From contig NZ_SOFY01000049.1 in assembly GCF_004402595.1 (NCBI RefSeq), positions 57,570-121,569 of the forward strand: DNA of 64,000 nucleotides. The letters are read 5' to 3'. The stretch comes from Cryobacterium shii (lineage in GTDB: Bacteria > Actinomycetota > Actinomycetes > Actinomycetales > Microbacteriaceae). The notes under the pieces are model-generated. The model searched no databases and was not told where the DNA came from. It saw only the letters and a list, made by a program, of their open reading frames with translations. Of the stretch, positions 51,734 through 61,707 are shown piece after piece. A program made the position numbers and the translations under genes. Positions within the stretch are counted from its first letter, which is position 1, and the number at the start of each line of letters is the position of its first letter.

Positions 51734-53277
51734 GGTTTTGCCGCCGGGAGCAGGGAGTCGGAGTCGGCGTCGGCGTCGGTGTGGGTGTCGACGTCGACGG
51801 AATCGGCCATGGGGGCGGCGCGCCCGTCTACCGCAGGGTCCTCGACCTGAGTGCGCACGATTCGGTCGTGCGGCACAAGGACGGTGCCCAGGAAGGTGAT
51901 GGCCAGCCGTGACGCTTCGTCGAGGATCTGTTCCGCGTCATCGGCCCGGGTCCGATGCTTGACCGCGATGAGGACGAGGGCATCTGACAGCCGCAGGGCG
52001 GCCAGGGCGCTCGACTGGGATGCGCTGCGCCCGATCACGACAAAATGCAGCTCTCCTGCACGCCGTGGCGCGAGGGCCGGTGCGCCACCCGAGGGGAATG
52101 AAACCGTCAGCTGACGCGCGAGTCCACTCTGGTGGATTTCGCCGTCGTCTTTGACTATCGGGTCGGTCAGGTCGAGGCTGGTGCGCAGCATCCGTTTGAG
52201 GCCGGGGGACGCGTTGGGCAGGATAAGAGTGCTCGGCACGCCTGACGCTGCCGTCACCAGGGCGAGGTTCACCGGGATGTCGAAGAACAACTCGGCGGGA
52301 GTGTCGTCGACGAACGCGATGACCTGGGCATCGTGCGGCAGGTCTGCGAAGATGCGTTCGCGCGCCGTCCGAAGCTGCTCGAGCGTGGCCTCGTCCTGAG
52401 GAATCGACGCCACGACGGAATTGACGTCGGCAAGGACCGGGGCATCCGTTGCCCGGCGAACCTCGTTAGCGTTGCGCATCCGGTGGTCGAACCGATTCAC
52501 CAGGAATGCGATCACGACGCCGACCACGCCGCCGGCCAGGAGGCCGATGAGTAGCCACTGCACCAGGCTCGGCGCAACCACCTCGTTGCGGGCGGCCTCC
52601 GAAATCACCTCTCCACCCTCGGTGTCGACCTGCTCGAGCGCCCCTTTCTGCCCCAGCAAGGCGTTGAGCTCGATGGTCACGAGGTCACGGTCGCTCGTTG
52701 CCTGATTGGCCGCGAGAGTCCCGGCTTCGGCTCCACTGATGCGTGAGTTGGCATCAGTCAGCTGGGTGCCCAGGGTGGTGCGGCGAGCTTCAACCCCTTG
52801 CAGGATGGTATCGAGCTTGGATTGGGCACGGGAGGTCCGATAGGCCAGGTACGACTGTGCAACGGCATCCGCGCCCACCCTGGCTTGCTCGCTCGTCGGC
52901 GCGGCATAGTTGATATGCACGATGGACGCGCCGCTTGTCGAATCAACCTCCAGGTTGCGCCGCACCTCGTCCGGCGTCACACCGGACCCCATCTTCTTCG
53001 CGGCAGCGAGTGCCACGGTGTACGAGGTGGCAATCTGTGTTTCGGTCGTGCCGTCGAGCAGATTCGATGCTTGTTTGGACGTGTCGAACGGGTCTGTCGA
53101 AATGATGCGGAGGTTGACGACGGCCGTCGCCTTCACGGGCGGGGGGTACGCGGCGAATAGCACCAGGGCCGCCAGCCCGCCGAGCACGACCCCGGCGAGG
53201 ACGACGAGCCACTGGCGGCGAAGGACGAACCAGTAGTAACCCAGTCCCACGGTTGCAGCATCTGACTGTTGCGACAT
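51730..53277 (-). CDS. Wzz-like chain-length protein with degenerate BY-kinase domain
   Basis: A 515-residue membrane protein. Two helices (about 24-44 and 240-260) bracket an extracytoplasmic Wzz domain with a long coiled coil. The C-terminal region (about 300-470) aligns by eye to the tyrosine kinase domain of Wzc/CapB, but the Walker A position reads DDTPAELFFD (324-333) with no GKT/GKS. The Walker A' segment LILPNASP lacks the DxD pattern, and Walker B reads FVVIG. So the kinase core is present but catalytically dead. Asp-rich tail. Start at MSQQSDAATV. Confidence 0.83.
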   Translation of the reverse strand: MSQQSDAATVGLGYYWFVLRRQWLVVLAGVVLGGLAALVLFAAYPPPVKATAVVNLRIISTDPFDTSKQASNLLDGTTETQIATSYTVALAAAKKMGSGVTPDEVRRNLEVDSTSGASIVHINYAAPTSEQARVGADAVAQSYLAYRTSRAQSKLDTILQGVEARRTTLGTQLTDANSRISGAEAGTLAANQATSDRDLVTIELNALLGQKGALEQVDTEGGEVISEAARNEVVAPSLVQWLLIGLLAGGVVGVVIAFLVNRFDHRMRNANEVRRATDAPVLADVNSVVASIPQDEATLEQLRTARERIFADLPHDAQVIAFVDDTPAELFFDIPVNLALVTAASGVPSTLILPNASPGLKRMLRTSLDLTDPIVKDDGEIHQSGLARQLTVSFPSGGAPALAPRRAGELHFVVIGRSASQSSALAALRLSDALVLIAVKHRTRADDAEQILDEASRLAITFLGTVLVPHDRIVRTQVEDPAVDGRAAPMADSVDVDTHTDADADSDSLLPAAKP

Positions 53278-53401
53278 ACTCCACACCCAACTCTGGCCGA
53301 ATGGGGGCCAACTGGCCCGACTGCAGGCATAGTAATGTGATCTACACAAAAAAGTGATGGGCCCTCAGTTTTGTGCCTGTCCCCAATTGGAGGGTGGGCA
53401 G

Positions 53402-54742
53402 ATGCGTTCATTGCGAACGGAGGGCCGGTGGCGCCGGGCCCCCAGATGGGGCGACATCTCGGTCTGGCAGGGATCGGCGACGACACCCGACCTGCCTCGC
53501 TGGCCGCTCACGGCGATGTTCGTTCTGTTCCCCATTTGGTGGCTGCTCGGTCCGGGCGAGGCTATGTGGATCGCCCTTGCCGCGGTCATGCTCCTGCTCC
53601 TCCTCAGGCATGGAGAGATCCGGGCGCCGCGAGGCCTGGGTATTTGGCTGCTCTTCCTGCTGTGGATGGGTTGTTCGGTCATCGGCATCGACAGTGGAGG
53701 ACGCCTCCTCGGGTTCGTCTACCGGGCGCTGCTGTACGTCACCGTGACAGTGGTGTTCCTGTACGTGTACAACGCGCGTGCCACCCTGACGGCGAGATAT
53801 GTGCTGGGAGTCCTGACGGTGTTCTGGCTGATCGTCGTGGCGGGCGGGTACCTCGGAGTGTTCTGGCCGCTGTTCTCCATCGACACCCCGCTGGGCATGG
53901 TGCTGCCGTCGTCGTTGAGCTCGAACGACCTCATCCGGGAGATGGTCGTTCGCCGCGTCACCCAATACAGCCCGGACGCGTGGGCACCGATCGATCCTCG
54001 GCCCAGCGCCCCCTTCCTCTACACAAACGGCTGGGGGAACGCGTACTCCGCACTCTCACCGATGGTGGTCGCATACCTCGTCATGGTGCGGCGCGAGCGA
54101 CGATTCTGGTGGCTGCTGCCGCTCATTCCGCTTTCTTTCGTGCCCGCGTTCCTCACTTTAAACCGCGGGATGTTCCTCGGACTGGCGTTGGCGTTGGCCT
54201 ACGTTTTGCTTCGCTCCGTCCTCAGCGGAAACGTTCGCGCGATTGCAGCGCTCGCCGGGCTGTCTTTGGTCGCGGCGGGTGCCTGGGCGGCCCTCCCGGT
54301 CGCGGACAGGCTCGACCACCGGGTTGAAGTCAGCTCATCGACCGAGGACCGCGCTGACCTGTACGTCGAGGCATTCACAAGAACCCTCGAGCAACCGGTC
54401 TTCGGCTACGGGGCACCACGGCCCTCCGAGACGCCCGGCGCGCCCTCCGTCGGCACTCAAGGTCAGTTCTGGATGGTGATGTTCTCCCACGGCTTCCCGG
54501 GAGCGGCCCTTTTCATGGGATGGCTCGCCTGGGCATTCTTTCGTTCAGTTCGCGAGCGGGACCCCGCCGGCCTGGCGTGCAACACAGTGATACTGGTCAC
54601 CCTTGTGGAATCGCTGTACTACGGCATTATGACCACTGGGCTCATGGTGGCCATGCTGGCCGCAGCCGTTGCCCTGCGTCCGACAGAAGATGCCGAGCCG
54701 GCCCCGCTGAAATCTCAGCCGTCCCGGGTTCGTCAGATCTGA
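53402..54742 (+). CDS. O-antigen ligase/polymerase-like membrane protein (Wzy/WaaL)
   Basis: A 446-residue protein with ten to twelve helices and a large outer loop (PRPSAPFLYTNGWGNAYSALSPMV). TLNRGMFLGLALALAYVLL and QPVFGYGAPRP match the Wzy_C/ligase region, which joins repeat units. I start at MRSLRTEG (53402), which has GGAGGG about 7 bases upstream. Divergent from the Wzz gene across 124 bases. Next is GT2 on the same strand. Confidence 0.85.
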   Translation: MRSLRTEGRWRRAPRWGDISVWQGSATTPDLPRWPLTAMFVLFPIWWLLGPGEAMWIALAAVMLLLLLRHGEIRAPRGLGIWLLFLLWMGCSVIGIDSGGRLLGFVYRALLYVTVTVVFLYVYNARATLTARYVLGVLTVFWLIVVAGGYLGVFWPLFSIDTPLGMVLPSSLSSNDLIREMVVRRVTQYSPDAWAPIDPRPSAPFLYTNGWGNAYSALSPMVVAYLVMVRRERRFWWLLPLIPLSFVPAFLTLNRGMFLGLALALAYVLLRSVLSGNVRAIAALAGLSLVAAGAWAALPVADRLDHRVEVSSSTEDRADLYVEAFTRTLEQPVFGYGAPRPSETPGAPSVGTQGQFWMVMFSHGFPGAALFMGWLAWAFFRSVRERDPAGLACNTVILVTLVESLYYGIMTTGLMVAMLAAAVALRPTEDAEPAPLKSQPSRVRQI

Positions 54743-54776
54743 CGCTGTCGTTCACTAACCGGAGAGGTGGCCCGAA

Positions 54777-55706
54777 ATGTTGAAGGAAAGTGCGCCAGAG
54801 AGCGTCGACGTCATCATCGCCACGCGAGGGAGGCCGGAACTGCTGCGGGCCGCGGTGCGGTCCATCCTTTGTCAGGATTACGGCGGGGAGATCACCCTGA
54901 CCATCGTCTTCGACCAGACTGCTGTCGACCCGCTGGAAGACATCGATATCCCCGCCGTGCGCCGGCATGTCCGCACTGTGCCGAACACACGGACGCCGGG
55001 GCTTGCCGGCGGCCGGAATACCGGGATCCAAGCGGGGACGGGGGATCTCATCGCCTTCTGTGACGATGATGATGAATGGCTGCCCGGCAAACTTCGCCGG
55101 CAGATCGAGGCCTGGACGGGCGATCCGGAGGCGGTGCTGGTCGCGACGGGCATCCGGATCGCCACCGCCGGGCGGATGGTGGACCGGCTACCACCGGAGC
55201 GAACGGAGTTTGCGGATCTCATCCGCTCTCGGACCACGGAGATTCACCCGTCCTCGTTCCTGATGCGGCGATGCGATGTGGTGGAGCGAATCGGGCTGGT
55301 CGACGAGGAGTTGCCGGCCTCCTACGGCGAGGATTACGACTTCCTCCTCCGCGCGGCGAGAGTCGGTCACATTCTCGGGGTGGGCGAGCCGCTGGTCATC
55401 GTGCATTGGAACCGGACATCGTTCTTCGCCGGGAAGTGGCGCGGCATCGCAGACGGACTCACCTACCTGCTGAGCAAGCATCCGGAATTCGCCCAGAGCG
55501 CGCAGGGCTCGGCTCGTATAGAGGGTCAGATTGCGTTTGCGCTGGCGGCCCTCGGGGAGCACGGTGAGGCATTCCGCTGGGCACGAAGCACCCTCCGCCA
55601 CGACCGTTCCCAACTTCGTGCGTACGCCGCGATGGCGATTGCCGCGCGACTGGTACCGGCGGGCGCCCTCGTCAGCGCCGTCAACCGGAGTGGCCGTGGT
55701 TTGTGA
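54777..55706 (+). CDS. Glycosyltransferase family 2
   Basis: A 309-residue GT-A transferase. DVIIATRGRPELLRAAVRSI begins the nucleotide-sugar fold; the metal motif is AFCDDDDEW and GEDYDFLLRA gives the catalytic acid region. A C-terminal helical extension of about 80 residues follows. Builds one glycan bond on the lipid-linked repeat; sugar unknown. GGAGAGG is the ribosome site. Followed by a hairpin. Confidence 0.92.
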   Translation: MLKESAPESVDVIIATRGRPELLRAAVRSILCQDYGGEITLTIVFDQTAVDPLEDIDIPAVRRHVRTVPNTRTPGLAGGRNTGIQAGTGDLIAFCDDDDEWLPGKLRRQIEAWTGDPEAVLVATGIRIATAGRMVDRLPPERTEFADLIRSRTTEIHPSSFLMRRCDVVERIGLVDEELPASYGEDYDFLLRAARVGHILGVGEPLVIVHWNRTSFFAGKWRGIADGLTYLLSKHPEFAQSAQGSARIEGQIAFALAALGEHGEAFRWARSTLRHDRSQLRAYAAMAIAARLVPAGALVSAVNRSGRGL

Positions 55707-55725
55707 CCTGGCTCGACACCGACGG

Positions 55726-55761
55726 CCCAGCCCTCACCGGAGAAAACCGGTGAGGGCTGGG
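55726..55761. terminator. 15-bp hairpin between GT2 and GH16 genes
   Basis: CCCAGCCCTCACCGG (55726-55740) and its exact reverse complement (55747-55761) flank AGAAAA. Located between convergent genes; acts on both. Confidence 0.8.
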
Positions 55762-55781
55762 ACGTTGGCGAGTCGCTGGGG

Positions 55782-57260
<1,479 letters not shown>

Positions 57261-57503
57261 GTGTCTCCCAGCCGCGAAACAGGCTTCACGCCTGGCGGCA
57301 GTATATCTTTGCGCCGTGGGGCGTGTTTTTCAATGGCGTGCGGGAGCCCTTTCCTCTCTCCGCGGAGTCTGGGGTGTTTCTCGCGGAGTCTTTTACTTCG
57401 TGAGGCATGATCACTTTACTGGTATGCCCCATTTTCTCTGGCCTTTGCCGGGGCATTCACAGGCTTCCACCGCAGGCTCGTGGGCCCGGGGCAGACAAGG
57501 GGC

Positions 57504-57962
57504 CTAACCCGATCCGCCGATTCTCGCGTCCAGATTTGGTTCCGCGAGTTGCTCCAGCGCACGCCGAAGAAGAGTACTCGAGGTTGCCATCGTGTACGGA
57601 AAATATTCGATCACCACGCCCACCTTGGCGAACTCGACCTCAAGGCGGCGAGCACGCTCGGTACCCTTCCAGTCATCGCCCTTGAAGTAGACGTCGAACG
57701 GCGTCGCACGCCACGCGGCCAGCTTGTCCAGCACGTCTTCCTCCACCGCTTCGTCGACGAAGGAGATGTGACGGACGATCTCGATCCGCTCGGCGCAGGG
57801 GATCATCGGCGCCCTGCCCTTGGTGATCTTGAGCATCTCGTCCGAGACGACACCCGCGATCAGGTGATCGCACCGGCTTTTGGCGTGCTTGAGGATGTTG
57901 AGGTGCCCGATGTGGAAAAGGTCATAGGCGCCACCGGCGTAGCCGATTCGTTGAGTTCCCAC
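57504..57962 (-). CDS. Cytidylyltransferase-like nucleotidyltransferase (TagD/RfaE type)
   Basis: A 152-residue nucleotidyltransferase. The signature GGAYDLFHIGHLNIL at 10-24 contains HIGH (17-20), and C-terminal ATSSTLLRRAL corresponds to the RTEGISTS-like motif. It couples CTP (or ATP) with a phospho-alcohol such as glycerol-3-phosphate to give a CDP-alcohol. The GTG at 57962 is favoured by GGAACGGAG just upstream; the longer frame enters the sugar transferase gene. Could supply the CDP-alcohol enzyme at 47.6 kb. Confidence 0.85.
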   Translation of the reverse strand: MGTQRIGYAGGAYDLFHIGHLNILKHAKSRCDHLIAGVVSDEMLKITKGRAPMIPCAERIEIVRHISFVDEAVEEDVLDKLAAWRATPFDVYFKGDDWKGTERARRLEVEFAKVGVVIEYFPYTMATSSTLLRRALEQLAEPNLDARIGGSG

Positions 57963-58006
57963 GTGCTCCGTTCCTGGTTCTCGGGGTCTGCCGCGCGGCC
58001 AATTCA

Positions 58007-59545
58007 TCAGTACGCACCCACCGGTTGCATGACCGTCTTGAAGGTGCGCCAGATGATGATCAGGTCACCGGCCAGCGACCAGTTCTCGACGTAGTAGAGG
58101 TCCAGCCGCACGCTGTCCTCCCAGCTCAGGTTCGACCGGCCGCTGACCTGCCACATCCCGGTCAGGCCTGGCTTGATGTACAGGCGACGGTGCACGTGGC
58201 TCTCGTAGGCTTCCACCTCGATCGGGAGCGGGGGGCGCGGCCCGACGAGGCTCATGTTCCCGATCAGGATGTTCCAGAGCTGGGGCAGTTCGTCCAGCGA
58301 ATACTTGCGGAGCACCCGTCCGACCCGGGTGATGCGCGGGTCATTGCGAATCTTGAAGAGCGCTCCGGATGCCTCGTTCTGGTCGAGCAGGCCGGCGAGG
58401 TCGTCCTCCGCCGTCTGCACCATGGAGCGGAACTTGATCATCTGGAAGGTGCGCTCGTTGCGTCCGCACCGCTCCTGGTGGAAGAGGACGGGGCCGGGCG
58501 AGTCGACCTTGACGGCGATCGCGATGGCGACCAGGAGCGGCCAGAAGAAGAGGAGTGAGATCCCGGACACGCCGATGTCGAGGACGCGCTTGGCCACGTG
58601 CTTTGCACCCTCGAACTGCGGGATCTCAACGTGGATCAGGGGCAACCCCTCGACCGGCCGAAAATGGATGCGGGGACCGGCGACATCCGTCAGCTGGTTG
58701 GACAGCACCAGCTCGGCGGACGTCCCCTCCAGCTCCCAGCCGAGAGTGCGGATGTACTCGCTCCCGCCGGCGGGCTGGCCCGCGACGATCACGGTGTCCA
58801 CGGCGAGCTCGGCGGCCGCGACCGCGACATGTGCGAGGTCGGAAACCACCGGAATGGTTCGGTTTCCTTTCGTCACCGGCGCCTTCGAACCGTTCACGAG
58901 CGCGACCCCGACCACGTAATAGGTGGCGCCGGCCTTCTCGATCTGTCCGACCACGTATTCAACGTCCGCTGAGTTGCCGACCACGATGACTCGCGCCAGG
59001 TAGTGTCCGAAAAGCCTCTGGCGCAGGAGCCACCGGCGCCACAGCCAGCGTTCCAGGACGAGGCCGCAGATTCCGAGGGGGAGCGCGAGCACGAAGAAGC
59101 CGCGCGCGACATCGACCTGGAACGCGAGGAAGCCGATGGCGAGCAGCCCGAAGGCGAGCGCACTCGCGTTGATGACCTGCTTGTACTCCGTCGGCCCGAT
59201 GCCGATGACGCGCTTGTCCCTGGTGTGGAAGACTCCCAGGGTCGCGATCCAGCTGAGCGCGATGAGCAACGCAACAAGCCAGTAGTCGGCTTGATACCCG
59301 CCAACGGATGCCCGGGCGCCCTCGCCGCCGAATCTGACGAGCAGGGCTGCCGCCACGGCGGCCATGACGACACCCGCGTCGCTGACGAGGAGCTTCGCGC
59401 GGAACTGCCTGGCCCAGACCAGGCCGGAGGTCTTCGCATCGACGCTGACCGGGGCCTCGAGCGCCGGTGCCGGCACCAGTGCAAGCTTCGGCTGGGCGAG
59501 AGGGAGACGCCCCGCGAAGGGCAGGTGCGGTCGTGGGTCCGTCAC
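58007..59545 (-). CDS. Undecaprenyl-phosphate sugar phosphotransferase (WbaP/CpsE-like)
   Basis: A 512-residue initiating transferase. Four to five N-terminal helices, a CoA-binding-like middle domain (ARVIVVGNSADVEYV), one late helix (ISLLFFWPLLVAIAIAV), then the bacterial sugar-transferase domain with KRVLDIG, IKFRSM, RKYSLDELPQLWNIL, GPRPPLP and KPGLTGMWQVSGRS. It loads the first sugar phosphate onto undecaprenyl phosphate. GTG start at 59545 with GTGAGG upstream. Confidence 0.95.
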   Translation of the reverse strand: MTDPRPHLPFAGRLPLAQPKLALVPAPALEAPVSVDAKTSGLVWARQFRAKLLVSDAGVVMAAVAAALLVRFGGEGARASVGGYQADYWLVALLIALSWIATLGVFHTRDKRVIGIGPTEYKQVINASALAFGLLAIGFLAFQVDVARGFFVLALPLGICGLVLERWLWRRWLLRQRLFGHYLARVIVVGNSADVEYVVGQIEKAGATYYVVGVALVNGSKAPVTKGNRTIPVVSDLAHVAVAAAELAVDTVIVAGQPAGGSEYIRTLGWELEGTSAELVLSNQLTDVAGPRIHFRPVEGLPLIHVEIPQFEGAKHVAKRVLDIGVSGISLLFFWPLLVAIAIAVKVDSPGPVLFHQERCGRNERTFQMIKFRSMVQTAEDDLAGLLDQNEASGALFKIRNDPRITRVGRVLRKYSLDELPQLWNILIGNMSLVGPRPPLPIEVEAYESHVHRRLYIKPGLTGMWQVSGRSNLSWEDSVRLDLYYVENWSLAGDLIIIWRTFKTVMQPVGAY

Positions 59546-59939
59546 GGTAGCCTCACCCCGCCACCGGTCATGCGGGGCTGGGCGCGATGAAGCGCTCGGA
59601 GTTCGGCCTGGGTGGGGCCGGTCAAAATGGGTCGACAAAAGAGCCGACACGTTACGCACGTGTTCACGGATCCCCCTGCATCTCGGGTGTACAGATCGGG
59701 ACTGGCAGCGCCCGGGCGCTCCCGTCTAGGGAACGAGATTGCCCGGGCGAAAAAATAAATGATGAAAATTCAACTGCTTGCGGGCCGACCATACCCCGGA
59801 ACGCGCGGGACGGCTCGTACCCCGAAAAGGGGGGGTGCGCGGGACGGCAACCCGTGGCACCCTCTGCGTCGTGAGTAAACCTCATCTCTCCGGCGACGCA
59901 TTCACCCGTTGACTCAACGCACATCAGGATTGGGAAAAA
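59546..59939. other. Divergent promoter region of the polysaccharide locus
   Basis: 394 bases without a credible gene between the initiating sugar transferase (leftwards) and the Gfo/Idh/MocA gene (rightwards). Contains the perfect palindrome AGCGCCCGGGCGCT (59707-59720), an A/T-rich tract (about 59750-59773) and two nearby GCGCGGGACGGC copies (near 59801 and 59838). Likely holds both promoters and regulatory sites; no -10/-35 pair stands out. Confidence 0.45.
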
Positions 59940-61004
59940 GTGACTCCTAAGCTGCGCATCGCCGTCATCGGCGCGGGGGCTCGGGGGGCGAACCTGGCCC
60001 GAAACTTTCACAACAGTCCCCGCTGGGAGCTTGTCGCCATCTGCGACATCGACCGCGACCGCGCTCGGAAGGTGGCAGACACGCTTGACGGCGCACGGGC
60101 GGTGACGGCCCTCAGCGAACTGCTGGACGCCGAAGACCTGGACGCTGTGGCCGTCGCCACCCCGGCACGGACGCATCACGGCATCACCAGGGCCGCCCTC
60201 AGCGCCGGTAAACACGTCATGGTCGAAATGCCCCTCGCCGACACCGGGGCGCGCGGGCGCGACATGGTGCGGGCCGCCGCTGAGCGAGGCCTGGTGCTGA
60301 TGGCGGTCCACGCCTACTGCTACGCGCCGGCCGTTCTGACGATCCGGGACCTGATCCAGGAGGGCTCGCTCGGCGACATCCTGTTCATTGATTCCCTGCG
60401 CATCGAACCGGGCCTCATCCAACCGGAGATGGACGTGTTCTGGGACCTTGCACCCCACGATCTGTCCGTCCTCGATTTCATCCTGCCGGGCGGACTCCGG
60501 CCACTGAGCGTGTCCGCGCAGGGAGACGACCCGCTCGGGACGGGTAAGGCCTGCGTCGGATACCTTCTCCTGCCTCTGGCGAACGGTGCCACTGCCCAGG
60601 TGTACGTCAATCGGCTCAGCCCCACCAGGATCCGCCGGATGATCGTCGGTGGCACGAAATGCACCGTGCTGTGGGACGACCTCAACCCACAACAGACGGT
60701 GAGCGTCTATGACCGTGGCGGGGACTTCGGCTCGCAGGCCCTGGACGGGGCAGAACAGACGACCGCGACCCTTCCCTATCGACCGGGGAACCCCGGGTCG
60801 CCGATAGTCTCCGAGCTGGAGGCGCTGGGTGCGATGGCCTGCGAGTTCGCGGACAGCATCCGTCAGCTGAGGGCGCCGCGCACCGACGGTGAGGCGGGGC
60901 TTCGGGTGCTATCCGTGCTGGAAGCGGCGACCCGGAGTCTGGCTACGGCCGGCTCCGCACGGGCACTCGACGAAGATCGGCTGGCGGCGCGGGGGCCTGC
61001 GTGA
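59940..61004 (+). CDS. Gfo/Idh/MocA-family oxidoreductase-like protein
   Basis: A 354-residue protein with an N-terminal Rossmann fold (GAGARGANLA at 11-20; CDIDRDRA) and a C-terminal sugar-binding domain (FWDLAPHDLSVLDF, His173). The usual EKP motif reads E96-M97-P98 (KHVMVEMPLAD), so the lysine that normally takes part in hydride transfer is missing. It may use a different mechanism or be non-catalytic. GTG start. Divergent from the initiating transferase and probably makes or tests a nucleotide-sugar precursor. Confidence 0.8.
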   Translation: MTPKLRIAVIGAGARGANLARNFHNSPRWELVAICDIDRDRARKVADTLDGARAVTALSELLDAEDLDAVAVATPARTHHGITRAALSAGKHVMVEMPLADTGARGRDMVRAAAERGLVLMAVHAYCYAPAVLTIRDLIQEGSLGDILFIDSLRIEPGLIQPEMDVFWDLAPHDLSVLDFILPGGLRPLSVSAQGDDPLGTGKACVGYLLLPLANGATAQVYVNRLSPTRIRRMIVGGTKCTVLWDDLNPQQTVSVYDRGGDFGSQALDGAEQTTATLPYRPGNPGSPIVSELEALGAMACEFADSIRQLRAPRTDGEAGLRVLSVLEAATRSLATAGSARALDEDRLAARGPA

Positions 61005-61023
61005 GCACGGTGAGGCCCCGGGA

Positions 61024-61068
61024 CAAAAAAAGAAGGCCACCCCAGTAGAAGCCTGGGAGTGACCTTCA
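61024..61068 (-). terminator. Intrinsic terminator of the tRNA operon
   Basis: On the minus strand, two bases after the tRNA-Phe 3' end, a stem of about 12 pairs (GAAGGTCACTCC with GGGGTGGCCTTC) is followed by seven T. A classical strong terminator. It also faces the end of the Gfo/Idh/MocA gene. Confidence 0.88.
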
Positions 61069-61069
61069 G

Positions 61070-61142
61070 TGGCCCCGACCGGCGTCGATCCGGTGACCTT
61101 TCGATTTTCAGTCGAACGCTCTACCAACTGAGCTACAGGGCC
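61070..61142 (-). tRNA. tRNA-Phe (anticodon GAA)
   Basis: A 73-nt cloverleaf. 5' acceptor GGCCCTG pairs with CGGGGCC, D-stem AGCTCAGTTGGTAGAGC, anticodon loop CTGAAAA, T-arm CCGGATCGACGCCGG, discriminator A. CCA is not encoded. Third in the Glu-Asp-Phe operon. Confidence 0.97.
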
Positions 61143-61212
61143 AGAAAGAAACCTCGAGAAGTCGCTTTCCAAGGAAAAAAACCCCTTCTTTCGAAAGGGC
61201 TTGCTTCCTTTG

Positions 61213-61286
61213 CGACCCTGACCGGACTTGAACCGGCGACCTCCGCCGTGACAGGGCGGCGCGCTAACCAACTGCGCTACAGGGCC
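61213..61286 (-). tRNA. tRNA-Asp (anticodon GTC)
   Basis: A 74-nt cloverleaf. GGCCCTG acceptor pairs with CAGGGTC (one G-T), anticodon stem-loop CCGCC-CTGTCAC-GGCGG, T-arm GCCGGTTCAAGTCCGGT, discriminator G as expected for Asp. CCA is not encoded. Confidence 0.97.
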
Positions 61287-61395
61287 TCGTGATGAGAATC
61301 AATCGATCTTCTGAACCAACTGATTTTCACTGCTGAGCTTTTACTGCGTTTTTCGTACTTGTTCATTCTTGCACATTCAGACTTGCATTCTTGCG

Positions 61396-61468
61396 TAGCC
61401 CCAACGGGATTCGAACCCGTGTTAACGCCGTGAAAGGGCGCCGTCCTAGGCCGCTAAACGATGGGGCC
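61396..61468 (-). tRNA. tRNA-Glu (anticodon TTC)
   Basis: A 73-nt cloverleaf. GGCCCCA acceptor with TGGGGCT, anticodon stem-loop CGCC-CTTTCAC-GGCG, T-arm ACGGGTTCGAATCCCGT, discriminator A. First gene of the tRNA operon. Confidence 0.97.
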
Positions 61469-61502
61469 AAGACGCCATAAACCGCATGGCTTCCGACGCA
61501 TA

Positions 61503-61532
61503 AGCATACGGTCTGCTGCCGGGAAATCCCAA
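61503..61532 (-). promoter_or_regulatory. Predicted promoter of the tRNA operon
   Basis: On the minus strand TTGGGA (61532-61527), an 18-base spacer and TATGCT (61508-61503) lie about 35 bases before tRNA-Glu. Moderate match to sigma-70-type consensus. Confidence 0.45.
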
Positions 61533-61707
61533 ATCGTGTCCCGTGAGCGTGTCGCTAGCGACGTCTTGTGCCGCCACGCCCGTGAATTGCGGGCCGGTTG
61601 GGTGGAGCCGGTTTAGGTTCAGGAGGGGTGTTTATAACCTCATGTTGTTACTGTGAAGAAGAGTTAACACAGTGATTGCTGTGATTAACGAGCCCGATCG
61701 GGGAGTA

